From Nocardia sp. CDC159 (GTDB lineage: Bacteria; Actinomycetota; Actinomycetes; Mycobacteriales; Mycobacteriaceae), in NCBI RefSeq assembly GCF_023740735.1, contig NZ_JAMRXH010000010.1:124001-188000 (forward strand): a stretch of DNA of 64,000 bases, read 5' to 3'. Positions 17,075-25,293 of this stretch are shown here, piece by piece (the first letter of the stretch is position 1; every line of letters starts with the position of its first letter). The notes beneath the pieces were generated by a model. The model did not search any database. It worked only from the letters and a program-made list of their open reading frames with translations, and was not told the origin of the DNA. A program made the translations under genes and the position numbers.

Positions 17075-18007
17075 TCAGGCAGTTCCGAATTCGATGTCCG
17101 CTGCCGGTGGATCGCGGCGCAGTCGGTCGAGCTCGAGTATTTCGTGGATCCATGTCGGTGCGGTTATCCGGTTGCGCGCCAATTCCCGGATGGTGGCGGC
17201 CGCGATCGCGGCGGTGGCCGCGGATTGGCCGCGACCGGTCGCCCATCGGGTCGACCCGTCGGCGGCGCGGGCCAGTGCGACCCAGCGATCGCCGCCCGGC
17301 ATTCGAGACGGTGCCAGCGATCGCAGCGCGGGGGCCCAGGTCAGGGCGGCCAGCCCGGCCGTCGCCGGGCGGGAGTCCAGTCTGAGGTAGGTGCGGACCG
17401 GGACGCCGAATTCGCGCGTGAGCCGGTGCTGGTCGGCGAAGTCGGCGCGCAGTGCGGGGAACGGCCGGTATCCGGCCGCTTCGGGAATCGGGAACTTCGC
17501 GGGTCCGGTGAAGTTGCGGACCCTGGTGCCGTCGGGGTCGGGGAAGTGTTGTCCCAGTAGGCGATAGGTCCAGGCCGTCGCGGCGGGGCCGTGCCGCTCA
17601 CCGGAGCCGAGGCCGATCATGATGTCGACCGGGCCGGGGCGGTCCCTCAGCGCCTCGGCGGCGAGCAGGGTGGTCAGGCCGGGCGCCAAGCCGATTCCGA
17701 GCGCTATCGGTCCCTCGAGCTGTTCCAATGCCTGCACGTAGTCGGAGGTCGCGGAAATCTCGACGAACGGAATTTCGCGCCGGGCGCACTCCGCGGCGAG
17801 CCGAATATCCTCGGCGCCTGCGCAATCGACCACCACCGACACCCCGGACAGCGCGGTCCCGAAACCGTCGACCGCGGCCAGATCGACCACCCGGTCGGCA
17901 CGTGCCGGATCGCGTCCGGCCGCGAGCACCGCAATCCCGTCCGCGCGCAGAAAACGGACCAGGTGGGTGCCGACCGTCCCATACCCGCCCAGCACGAGCA
18001 CGCTCAT
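17075..18007 (-). CDS. Saccharopine dehydrogenase-like NAD(P)-binding protein
   Basis: A 310-residue protein beginning MSVLVLGGYGTVGTHLVRFL, a clear Rossmann nucleotide-binding motif, followed by VVVDCAGAED and IALGIGLAPGLTTLLA stretches seen in saccharopine dehydrogenase and trans-acting enoyl-reductase-like families. The C-terminal half has no recognised catalytic motif. ATG at 18007 overlaps the stop of the upstream TetR gene (ATGA), so the two are translated together and the regulator may control it along with the divergent exporter. The reaction is unknown. Confidence 0.75.
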   Translation of the reverse strand: MSVLVLGGYGTVGTHLVRFLRADGIAVLAAGRDPARADRVVDLAAVDGFGTALSGVSVVVDCAGAEDIRLAAECARREIPFVEISATSDYVQALEQLEGPIALGIGLAPGLTTLLAAEALRDRPGPVDIMIGLGSGERHGPAATAWTYRLLGQHFPDPDGTRVRNFTGPAKFPIPEAAGYRPFPALRADFADQHRLTREFGVPVRTYLRLDSRPATAGLAALTWAPALRSLAPSRMPGGDRWVALARAADGSTRWATGRGQSAATAAIAAATIRELARNRITAPTWIHEILELDRLRRDPPAADIEFGTA

Positions 18008-18648
18008 CGGTCGTCCTTCCCCCGGGGCGGGAGCAACTGCAGGGTGAGCGCGTCGGTGGCCCACGATTCCCATTGTGCGCCAGTCCAACCGCGCTGGTGA
18101 ACCAGCAGCTGGTAGGTCTCGGGCGCGAGCACGGCCAGGGCGATATCGGCGGCGCGGGCCGGGGTGATCCCTTCCCGCAGTGGCGTTTTGGCGGCCAGGG
18201 CCGCGGCGAGACGGAGTTGGACGGTATGCCGCTGCGCGATATTGGTCTGCCACATCTCGGCGAGTTCCGGGTCCGTCGCCGCGGCCGATCGGATCACCTC
18301 CAACAGCGGACCGACCCTGGCCAGAATCGCCGCCGCCGCGGCGACCTGGCGCTCGATCTGCTCGGCGGGCGGTGCGGCCACCGCGGCAGCGAACCAGGGC
18401 CGTTCCATGGTGGCGATGGGTTCGCTGTCCCCGGCGATCTCGATGTCGAGTAGCTCGGCCAGGATCGCGCGCTTGGTCGCGAAGGTGAAATACAGCGTCT
18501 GCACGGCCATGCCCGCCTCCTCGGCGATGGCCTTCATCGTGGTCGCCGGATAGCCGCGGGTGGTGAACAGTTCCCGTGCCGCCGCCAGCATCTTCGCTCG
18601 GTTCGCCGTCGTCTTGGCGGCGCGAACACCGGTGGTTTTGCCTGCCAT
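18004..18648 (-). CDS. TetR-family transcriptional regulator
   Basis: A 214-residue regulator. After a basic N-terminal arm, MLAAARELFTTRGYPATTMK and AIAEEAGMAVQTLYFTFATK form the helix-turn-helix, residues 20-60. It starts 77 bases from the divergent DHA2-type exporter at 18725, and the gap is filled by a 46-bp perfect double dyad. This layout is typical of a repressor that releases an efflux gene on drug binding. The saccharopine dehydrogenase-like gene follows with a 4-base overlap. Confidence 0.9.
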   Translation of the reverse strand: MAGKTTGVRAAKTTANRAKMLAAARELFTTRGYPATTMKAIAEEAGMAVQTLYFTFATKRAILAELLDIEIAGDSEPIATMERPWFAAAVAAPPAEQIERQVAAAAAILARVGPLLEVIRSAAATDPELAEMWQTNIAQRHTVQLRLAAALAAKTPLREGITPARAADIALAVLAPETYQLLVHQRGWTGAQWESWATDALTLQLLPPRGKDDR

Positions 18649-18665
18649 ATCCCGAATTCTACTTG

Positions 18666-18711
18666 ACTAGAGCGCCACTACAGTGAAATCTGACTGTAGT
18701 GCTGCTCTAGT
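18666..18711. promoter_or_regulatory. 46-bp nested dyad, TetR operator for exporter
   Basis: Outer arms ACTAGAGC (18666-18673) and GCTCTAGT (18704-18711) and inner arms ACTACAGT (18677-18684) and ACTGTAGT (18693-18700) are each perfectly complementary about one centre. Inner and outer half-sites resemble each other, which suits two TetR dimers side by side. It covers the divergent promoter region of the TetR and MFS genes. Confidence 0.75.
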
Positions 18712-18724
18712 GAGAAGGTGTTAC

Positions 18725-20131
18725 ATGATCCTGTTGCTGATCACGGTCGTCGAACTGGTGATCTTCCTGGACACGACGGTGCTGAATGTGACGCTGCCCA
18801 GCATCGGCGACGAGCTCGGGCTCGACGAGGCGGGATTGGGCTGGGTGACCAACGCCTACCTGCTGGCCTTCGGCGGATTTCTGCTGCTGGGTGGGCGCGC
18901 CGCCGATCTGCTCGGACCGCGGCGGGTTTTCGTCGGCGGCATCGCGGTGTTCACGGTGGCCTCCGCCCTGGCCGGACTCGCCACCACGCCCGCGGTGCTG
19001 ATCGCCGCCCGGGCGTTGCAGGGGCTCGGCGCGGCCGTGGTCATCCCCGCCCAGCTGGCCCTGCTCACCAGGGCGTTCACCGAACCGGCCGCGCGCCATC
19101 GCGCCTTCGGGGTCTGGAGTGCCATGGGCGCTGCCGGTGCGGCCATCGGCACCGCGGTCGGCGGACCGCTCACCGATCTGTTCGGATGGCCGTCGGTCTT
19201 TTTGATCAATCTCCCGGTCGGGGTGCTCGCCTGCGCCTTCGCCCGGTTGCTGCCGCCGGATCCGACATGGTCGAGTCGGGTCCTGGGTCGGCTCGACGTG
19301 CCCGGCGCCGTCACCGGCACGGCCGGGCTGCTGATCGTCGGCTATGCCATCGGTGCGCTCGGCGACCAGTCGAGTCGTGTTCCCGCTGCCATCCTGCTCG
19401 GCGTGGGGCTCGCGCTGCTGGGCGGCTTCGTATTCCTCGAGGCCCGCAGCCCACATCCGCTGATGCCGTTGCGGCTGTTCGGGATTCGTCAGGTGAGCGG
19501 GTCGGCCGTGGTGAACGCACTCGTGGGCGCGGCGCATGTGCCCACCTTCGCGCTGCTGGCGCTGTACCTGCAGAACACGCAGCGCTACAGCCCGACCGCG
19601 TCCGGTCTGGCGGTGCTGCCCGTGGCGGTGGTGAATATCGTCGTCTCCCGCAGCCTGATTCCCTTCGCGCTGGATCGTTTCGGTCCGTGGCGAGTGCTGG
19701 CGGCGGGCCTTGGACTGCAGGCCCTGGCCATGGCCTGGTTCGCCCGCCTGCCCGCACACGGCGACTACCCGATCGACGTGCTGCCCGGCGCGGTGCTGCT
19801 CGGCATCGGCCTGCCCGCGGCCTTCGTCGGCGTCACCGCACCCGCGGTGACCTCGGTCGACACCGCCGACGCCGGAATCGCCGCCGGCATTGTCAATACC
19901 GCCCAGCGCGTCGGATCGGGACTCGGAGTCACCGCCGTGCTCCTACTCGCCGACCTCGTGACCCGCCACTGGACCGCGGCCGATGCCTACCGCGCCGGTC
20001 TCAACGTCGCCTTCGCCGCGGCGGCCGCACTGGCGGCGCTGGGCGCGGTGCTGACCGTGGCCCTGCTGCGCACCCCTCCCGCTCCGGTCGCGGCGCACGA
20101 GCTCGCGGACAATGCCCCAACCCACCGGTGA
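18725..20131 (+). CDS. MFS drug exporter, DHA2 (14-TM) type
   Basis: A 468-residue membrane protein. ELVIFLDTTVLNVTLPSIGD in the first helix is the motif shared by EmrB/QacA-type exporters. GGRAADLLGPRRVFVGG is MFS motif A, and LGAAVVIPAQLALLTRAF with GAIGTAVGGPLTDLFGW-like residues forms motif C. About 14 hydrophobic helices are visible. ATG at 18725 follows AGAAGGTG; the GTG at 18683 lies inside the operator and is unlikely. It should use the proton gradient to export a lipophilic compound. Substrate unknown. Confidence 0.88.
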   Translation: MILLLITVVELVIFLDTTVLNVTLPSIGDELGLDEAGLGWVTNAYLLAFGGFLLLGGRAADLLGPRRVFVGGIAVFTVASALAGLATTPAVLIAARALQGLGAAVVIPAQLALLTRAFTEPAARHRAFGVWSAMGAAGAAIGTAVGGPLTDLFGWPSVFLINLPVGVLACAFARLLPPDPTWSSRVLGRLDVPGAVTGTAGLLIVGYAIGALGDQSSRVPAAILLGVGLALLGGFVFLEARSPHPLMPLRLFGIRQVSGSAVVNALVGAAHVPTFALLALYLQNTQRYSPTASGLAVLPVAVVNIVVSRSLIPFALDRFGPWRVLAAGLGLQALAMAWFARLPAHGDYPIDVLPGAVLLGIGLPAAFVGVTAPAVTSVDTADAGIAAGIVNTAQRVGSGLGVTAVLLLADLVTRHWTAADAYRAGLNVAFAAAAALAALGAVLTVALLRTPPAPVAAHELADNAPTHR

Positions 20132-20144
20132 TCGGAAAGATTCG

Positions 20145-21023
20145 ATGACAACCCAGAAGCGTGGCTGCAAATGGATGCGCGCCGAGATCGAACGCCTCGA
20201 TTCCGAGGCGGACAGCGCGCGAATCGTGCGCCTGACCAGCTGCCGACTGCTCCCGAGGAGCCTGCTCGTGGTGCATCTGTTCTATACCGTCGGTTTCGTC
20301 CGCTTCGCCGGACCACCGGAGTCGGCGGCCGCGGTGGACCGCGACGGGACGGGAATGGTGTACGAGCACGGCATCCGACGCGCCGATGAGACCATGTTCC
20401 AGCTGTTCTCCTGGATCGACGACGGAGTGTTCGACGCCGCGAGCCGCGAAGGCCTCGACCAGGTGCGCCACTGGCACTCCGGCGTCGCCCGTACCTGGCC
20501 GATGCCGGCGCATACCTTCCAGCACAGTGCCGCGGTCTTCACGCTCATCTACGACCGGCTCCTGCGCCGAATCGCGGGGGCGCCCGGCCTGAGCGACACC
20601 GAGCGCCGTGCCCAGCTCCGGCATTGGCGCGCGGTATCGGAAAGGCTGGGCGTCACCGATATTCCACACACCTGGCACGGCATGGAAGAACTGCTCGAGT
20701 CCTACGAACACGGTCCGCATTTCGCGTATTCACCGGCCGGACAGCGGCTGGCGAACGCACTGCTCGATCAGTTCGCCACGCGCTGGTTTCCCCGGCCGCT
20801 GCGCTGGTTCGGCCGCTGGCTGGCCCTGGCGTTCTCCGAAGAACATGTGATCGACACTCTCGGGATCGCGCGGCCCCCAGGGGTTTTCACCGTCGCGGTG
20901 CGCCGCCTGGCACGGGTCGCGGTGTTCGCCAAACAGCATGTGCTGCCGGACCCGCGCGCGGTCTTCCGGCTCAGCGAGATCGTGGCCGGGCACAAGGATG
21001 CCGCGCTGCCCGCGCGACGATGA
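20145..21023 (+). CDS. Oxygenase MpaB-family (DUF2236) protein
   Basis: A 292-residue protein resembling the MpaB/DUF2236 family, which includes fungal MpaB oxygenase and is related to latex-clearing protein. Recognisable parts are an early Asp-rich region, a DQVRHWHSGV segment with His residues, HTFQHSAAVFTLIYDRLLRR in the core helix, and WHGMEELLESYEHG-type sequence. These His residues would bind heme, by analogy. It begins 13 bases after the MFS stop with GGAAAG upstream of the ATG at 20145, so it is probably co-transcribed with the exporter. Confidence 0.7.
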   Translation: MTTQKRGCKWMRAEIERLDSEADSARIVRLTSCRLLPRSLLVVHLFYTVGFVRFAGPPESAAAVDRDGTGMVYEHGIRRADETMFQLFSWIDDGVFDAASREGLDQVRHWHSGVARTWPMPAHTFQHSAAVFTLIYDRLLRRIAGAPGLSDTERRAQLRHWRAVSERLGVTDIPHTWHGMEELLESYEHGPHFAYSPAGQRLANALLDQFATRWFPRPLRWFGRWLALAFSEEHVIDTLGIARPPGVFTVAVRRLARVAVFAKQHVLPDPRAVFRLSEIVAGHKDAALPARR

Positions 21024-21042
21024 GGCAGGGCGCGAATGTCGT

Positions 21043-21672
21043 TCAGGGCGTGGGCGCTTCCGCCGCGTTCTGGACGACGGCGGTGAAAAGCATGTCGGAC
21101 AGCCAGGTCTCGTATTCGTCATAGGACCAGCCGGCCTCGGCGACGAGGCTGTCGTGCACGCCGAGACTCATCAGCGCGACCGCCACGTCGGCCGCGCGCG
21201 GGGCGACCGGCGCCCCCGCCGCGCGAATGCGGCCGACGATCATTTCCACGGCAAGGCGATTGCGGCGCTGGCCTTCCGCTTGGGTGGCGGCGATATCCGG
21301 ATCCACCGCGGCGCCCGAGGCGAGCATCGTGACGATATCGCCGCAGTTCTCGCGGATCCGGCGGGCGGCCGCGGCCAGCAGGCCGAGAAGTGTTGCGGGA
21401 TCGGAGCTTCGGTTCGCGGCGGCGATCAGATCCGGCATGCCGGTCTCGTCGTCGAGCAGATCGACCAGGCCGGTCAGCACCCCCGCCTTGGAGCCGAAGT
21501 GGGCGTAGATCGTCTGCGGCGCGACGCCCGCCTCCTGGGCGATCAGCCGGATCGGGGTGCGCGCGTAGCCGCGCTCGGCGAACAGCCGCCGGGCCGCGGT
21601 GAGGATCGTGCGCAGCGTCAGCGCCTCGCGGCGGTCCCGCAGCCGCACTAGTCCCGGCAGATCATCGGCCAT
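21043..21672 (-). CDS. TetR-family transcriptional regulator
   Basis: A 209-residue regulator. ILTAARRLFAERGYARTPIR and LIAQEAGVAPQTIYAHFGSK make the DNA-binding region, residues 22-62. ATG at 21672 is preceded by AAGGAG; the frame runs 16 codons further upstream, into the operator region. It diverges from the SnoaL-like gene at 21735 and probably represses both through the GTTCCAA motifs in the 62-bp gap. Confidence 0.88.
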   Translation of the reverse strand: MADDLPGLVRLRDRREALTLRTILTAARRLFAERGYARTPIRLIAQEAGVAPQTIYAHFGSKAGVLTGLVDLLDDETGMPDLIAAANRSSDPATLLGLLAAAARRIRENCGDIVTMLASGAAVDPDIAATQAEGQRRNRLAVEMIVGRIRAAGAPVAPRAADVAVALMSLGVHDSLVAEAGWSYDEYETWLSDMLFTAVVQNAAEAPTP

Positions 21673-21693
21673 GTATGCTCCTTCTAGAACAAC

Positions 21694-21720
21694 GTTCCAA
21701 CTTTTGGATCGATGTTCCAA
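21694..21720. promoter_or_regulatory. Probable TetR operator with GTTCCAA repeats
   Basis: GTTCCAA occurs at 21694-21700 and again at 21714-21720, and TTGGATCGATGTTCCAA (21704-21720) is an imperfect dyad. All lie between the divergent TetR (21672) and SnoaL-like (21735) start codons. Confidence 0.5.
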
Positions 21721-21734
21721 GTATAGGAGGAGGG

Positions 21735-22112
21735 ATGCTCGTGACCATCGAGCGGATTATCGAAGGACTCGCCGACGCCTGGAATCGCCGGGACAGTCAG
21801 GCGTGGGCCGACCATTTCAGCGAGGATGCCGACTTCGTCGACGTGGTGGCTCGACTGCAGCGCGGCCGGGCCGAGATCGAGGCGTCGGCGCGCAAGATCC
21901 TCGACACCATCTATTGCAACAGTCATTTGAAGATGTGGGAACTGGACCGCCGCCCGCTGTCGGAGGACACGACGCTGCTCCACACGGCCACGGCTCTCGA
22001 CGTGGCCGACGGCCCCCGGCAGGGGCACTACGACAGCGTGCAGACCCTCGTCGTGCGCGAGGGCCGAATCCTGGCCTTCCAGAACACCATGAGTGCGGAC
22101 TGGGCCCCCTAG
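21735..22112 (+). CDS. SnoaL-like / DUF4440 protein (SgcJ/EcaC type)
   Basis: A 125-residue NTF2-fold protein. IERIIEGLADAWNRRDSQAW with the following HFSEDADFVDV is the typical start of SgcJ/EcaC-type proteins, whose members act on small-molecule or polyketide substrates or have unknown roles. The ATG at 21735 follows AGGAGGAGGG. It shares a regulatory gap with the TetR gene and ends with a 4-base convergent overlap with the FmdB gene. No catalytic residue can be assigned. Confidence 0.78.
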   Translation: MLVTIERIIEGLADAWNRRDSQAWADHFSEDADFVDVVARLQRGRAEIEASARKILDTIYCNSHLKMWELDRRPLSEDTTLLHTATALDVADGPRQGHYDSVQTLVVREGRILAFQNTMSADWAP

Positions 22113-22324
22113 CCGCAGCACCCGCCGCCGCAACAGCCGCCCGCCGCGGGCGCGGGCGCGGCGGCGGGCGCACCGGCGGATCCGGTCAGCGCGATCGTGG
22201 TGAGCAGTTTGACGGTGTCGGCATGCCCGCCCGGACACGGTGCGGCAGCACCGGATTCGCTCATCGGCCGGACGAGTTCGAAGGTCTCGCCGCACTCGCG
22301 GCAGCGGTAGGCGTAGGTCGGCAT
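22109..22324 (-). CDS. FmdB-family zinc-ribbon protein
   Basis: A 71-residue protein. MPTYAYRCRECGETFELVRP has the CxxC half-ribbon of the FmdB regulatory-protein family, and a later Cys (APCPGGH) with His can complete a metal site. The C-terminus is an Ala/Pro linker ending in GGCCGGGCCG, an unusual Cys-Gly tail that could bind extra metal. It lies 47 bases downstream of the ctaA stop on the same strand. A precise role is not established for the family. Confidence 0.82.
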   Translation of the reverse strand: MPTYAYRCRECGETFELVRPMSESGAAAPCPGGHADTVKLLTTIALTGSAGAPAAAPAPAAGGCCGGGCCG

Positions 22325-22371
22325 GGCGGAATTATCCGGTACGACACCCGAGGTGGTCACGCCCGGCCCGC

Positions 22372-23370
22372 TCAGGCGGGCTGCGCGACCGCCGAAGCCG
22401 CTGCGGCGCCGACCTTCTCGCGCGTCCGCAGCGCCGCCCACAGCGCGGCGGTGGCGGCCGTGCACGCGGCCGCGCCGCCGACGTGCACGGCCACCAGCGC
22501 GGCGGGCACATCGGTGAAGTACTGCACGACACCGACCAGGCCCTGCGCGCACACCAGGGCGATCAGCACGAGGTAGCGCACCCGGATCGCCCGGGTCATG
22601 CCGACCGCGGCGAGGCCGAAGCCCAGCCCGATCAGCAGCGCCAGATAGGCGACCAGCAACTGCGCGTGCGCGTGCACGAGCGTCACGATCTCGACCTGCA
22701 ACCGCGGCACCGGCTTCTCGATACTCTTGTCGCCCGCATGCGGCCCGGCCCCGGTCACCAGCGTGCCCGCGACCAGCGTGGCGCCCAAGGCGATTGCGCC
22801 CAGTGCGGTCAGCCACCGCAGCGGCGCGGGCACCTGCGACACCTGCACGCCGTCGTCGGGCTCGCCGATCTCGGCGTACAGCAGCACCGCCAGCCACACC
22901 ATGAACATCGAGGCCAGCAGGTGCAGGGCGACGGTCCACCACAGCAGACCGGTCCGCACCGTGATGCCGCCGATCACCGCCTGCACCACCGTCCCGCCCG
23001 GCATCAGCCACGCGTACACCAGCACCTCGCGCCGCCGCCGCGCGCGGACCACGGCCAGCACCACGAGCGCCGCGCACAGCGTGACGACGAAAGTCAGCAG
23101 CCGATTGGAGAATTCGACGGTCTGATGCAGCACCGGCACCTCGGCGTGCGCGACCGGGGTGAAACTACCCGGGAAGCACTGCGGCCAGGTGGGGCAGCCC
23201 AGTCCGGAGGAGGTGACGCGCACGATCGCGCCGGTCACGGAGATCCCGGCCTGCGAGAGAATCACCGCGAGCGCGATGATCCGCTGCGCCCGCAACGAGG
23301 GCAGCGGCAGCAGGTCGACCAGTCGCAGAAAGGCGCGAGTCAGCACGCACCGATCGTAGTCGCCGCCCAT
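22372..23370 (-). CDS. ctaA: Heme A synthase (COX15/CtaA)
   Basis: Membrane enzyme that oxidises the C8 methyl of heme O to a formyl group, giving heme A for the aa3 oxidase. It has 332 residues and eight hydrophobic helices. GAIVRVTSSGLGCPTWPQCF, with a conserved Cys pair, and the His of VLHQTVEFSNRLL and VALHLLASMFMVW match the family; later His residues lie in LVHAHAQLLVAYL and VAVHVGGAAA. The ATG at 23370 is used, and a GTG at 23346 is an alternative. It matches Rv1456c in position, with ctaB some 12 kb to the left. Confidence 0.93.
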   Translation of the reverse strand: MGGDYDRCVLTRAFLRLVDLLPLPSLRAQRIIALAVILSQAGISVTGAIVRVTSSGLGCPTWPQCFPGSFTPVAHAEVPVLHQTVEFSNRLLTFVVTLCAALVVLAVVRARRRREVLVYAWLMPGGTVVQAVIGGITVRTGLLWWTVALHLLASMFMVWLAVLLYAEIGEPDDGVQVSQVPAPLRWLTALGAIALGATLVAGTLVTGAGPHAGDKSIEKPVPRLQVEIVTLVHAHAQLLVAYLALLIGLGFGLAAVGMTRAIRVRYLVLIALVCAQGLVGVVQYFTDVPAALVAVHVGGAAACTAATAALWAALRTREKVGAAAASAVAQPA

Positions 23371-23430
23371 CGGGCCGAATCGGCCGGGCTACTACAAGAT
23401 GTCGTTTGTCGCATCCGGCAGACTGATCGG

Positions 23431-24003
23431 ATGCCGCGTTCCGCCCCGACCTACCGCCCCACCCCCGACGATCTGGCCGCCGCGCGCGATGTGACGATTC
23501 CGGATCTGGTCGCCCCCGGCCTGCGCGTGCTGTTCTGCGGCATCAATCCGGGACTGTGGTCGGGCGCGACGGGCTATCACTTCGCCCGCCCCGGCAATCG
23601 CTTCTGGCCCGCCCTGCATCGCTCGGGTTTCACGCCCCGGCAATTGCGCCCCGACGAGCAGCAGGCGCTGCTCGATCTGGGCCTGGGCATCACCAATGTC
23701 GCGCCGCGCACCACCGCCAAGGCCGACGAGCTGACCAAACAGGAGCTGCGCGACGGCGGCATCGCCCTGCGCGAACGCGTCGCGACCTACCGGCCCCGGG
23801 TGCTCGCCGTGCTGGGCCTCGGGGCCTACCGCACGGCCTTCGACCGCCCCCGCACCACCGTCGGCCGCCAACCGGAAGCCCTCGGCGACACCGAGGTCTG
23901 GGTGCTGCCCAATCCGAGCGGGCTCAACGCGCATTACACGATCGACGGCCTGGCCGCGGAATTCCGCGCCCTGCGAGAGGCGGTGGACCGGCTCGGGGAG
24001 TAG
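23431..24003 (+). CDS. mug: G/T(U) mismatch-specific DNA glycosylase, Mug/TDG type
   Basis: A 190-residue base-excision repair enzyme that removes uracil or thymine mispaired with guanine. VLFCGINPGLWSGATGYHFA contains the GINPG catalytic motif with the Asn, and LPNPSGLNAHYT is the second family signature that inserts into the helix. Length suits Mug with a short N-terminal extension. The ATG at 23431 opens the homologous region; a very long frame running across it from 22240 is a GC artefact. It diverges from ctaA and is followed 32 bases later by the MHS transporter. Confidence 0.9.
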   Translation: MPRSAPTYRPTPDDLAAARDVTIPDLVAPGLRVLFCGINPGLWSGATGYHFARPGNRFWPALHRSGFTPRQLRPDEQQALLDLGLGITNVAPRTTAKADELTKQELRDGGIALRERVATYRPRVLAVLGLGAYRTAFDRPRTTVGRQPEALGDTEVWVLPNPSGLNAHYTIDGLAAEFRALREAVDRLGE

Positions 24004-24035
24004 GGAAGTGACCGCTGTGTAGGGTGGGCCCGCCT

Positions 24036-25280
24036 ATGAATACCGTGATCTCCCCGTCCGTGCGTCCGGCCCGCCGGATCGCCGCGATTGCCGCGGGCGC
24101 CGCGCTCGAAGCCTACGAGTGGTCGCTGTACGGACTGACCGTCGTCTACTTCGCACCGCAGTACTTCGGCAACGACCTGGCCCGGTCGGTGCTCTACGGC
24201 TTCGGCGTCTTCGCCGTCGGTTTCGTGATCCGGCCGATCGGCGCGCTGGTGCTGGGCCGGGTGGCCGATCGGCGCGGGCGGCGACCGGCGCTGATGTTGT
24301 CCCTCGCGCTCGCGGGCGTGGCGACGCTGGGCATGGCGATCACGCCGGGCCACGCCACGATCGGCGCCGCGGCGCCGATCCTGCTGCTGCTCTGGCGGCT
24401 GCTGCTCGGCTTCTCCTTCGGCGGCGAACAGGCCGTGGCCCAGGCGTATCTCTACGAGACCGCCCCGCCCGGCCGGCGCATCGCGGGCACGAGCGTGTAC
24501 TCGATCTTCTACGGCCTGGGAACCATCGCCGCGAATCTGTTCGTGGCCGGACTGGCGGCGGGATTCGGCGCGGCGGCGCTGCGGGACGGACTGTGGCGCA
24601 TCCCGTTCCTGGTGGCCGCGGCGGGTTCGGTGATCTTCCTGCTCGCCCGGCGCGCGCTGCCCGAAACCCGGCCCGGCCCAACCGAACCGGTGACCTGGCG
24701 GCGGGAGTGGCGGGCGCTGCTCGGGCCGGGTCTGGCCGTGGCGGGGCTCACCGCGGGCACGCTCTCGTCGTACTACCTGTGGATCACCGCGCCGACCAGC
24801 TATGCGATCACCGTGCTGAAAATGCCCGACGCGCAGGTGCTCTGGGCGGGTGTGGTCGCGCAGCTGGCGTATATGGCCGCCGCCCCGCTGTTCGGCACGC
24901 TCGCACAGCGATTCGGTGCGCTGCGCTGGATGGCCGGTGCCGCGATCGTGCTGGCGATCGCGACGCTGCCGATGCAACTGCTGCTGAATTCGGCCACCCT
25001 CTCGACCTACTGGATACTCATCGTCGTCTCCGCGGTCTGCGTGGTCACCCTGGCGGCGATCCTGCCGGGAGCCACCGCGATGCTCGCCCCGGCCCGCCAT
25101 CGGGTCACCGTGATGGCACTGCCGTACAGCATCACCTCCGCGGTTTTCGGCGGCACCACTCCCGCGCTGAAGCAGCAGTTCGCCGCGCACCCGGCCCTGT
25201 TCTCGGGCTACATCATCGCCCTGTTGCTGCTGACCGCGGTGACCGCGCTACTCGCCCAGCGGCTGCTGCCCACCGCGTAA
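24036..25280 (+). CDS. MFS transporter, metabolite:H+ symporter (MHS) type
   Basis: A 414-residue protein with 12 predicted helices. GAALEAYEWSLYGLTVVYFA matches the E-x-Y-D/E-x-x-x-Y-G/L start of MHS proteins such as ProP, ShiA and KgtP. GRVADRRGRRPALMLSLALA is motif A, and SFGGEQAVAQAYLYETAPPG is the characteristic GGE region. Members import organic acids or osmolytes with protons; the substrate cannot be deduced. ATG at 24036 was chosen. It converges on the ABC permease at 25294. Confidence 0.86.
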   Translation: MNTVISPSVRPARRIAAIAAGAALEAYEWSLYGLTVVYFAPQYFGNDLARSVLYGFGVFAVGFVIRPIGALVLGRVADRRGRRPALMLSLALAGVATLGMAITPGHATIGAAAPILLLLWRLLLGFSFGGEQAVAQAYLYETAPPGRRIAGTSVYSIFYGLGTIAANLFVAGLAAGFGAAALRDGLWRIPFLVAAAGSVIFLLARRALPETRPGPTEPVTWRREWRALLGPGLAVAGLTAGTLSSYYLWITAPTSYAITVLKMPDAQVLWAGVVAQLAYMAAAPLFGTLAQRFGALRWMAGAAIVLAIATLPMQLLLNSATLSTYWILIVVSAVCVVTLAAILPGATAMLAPARHRVTVMALPYSITSAVFGGTTPALKQQFAAHPALFSGYIIALLLLTAVTALLAQRLLPTA

Positions 25281-25293
25281 GCGGGCTGATCGA

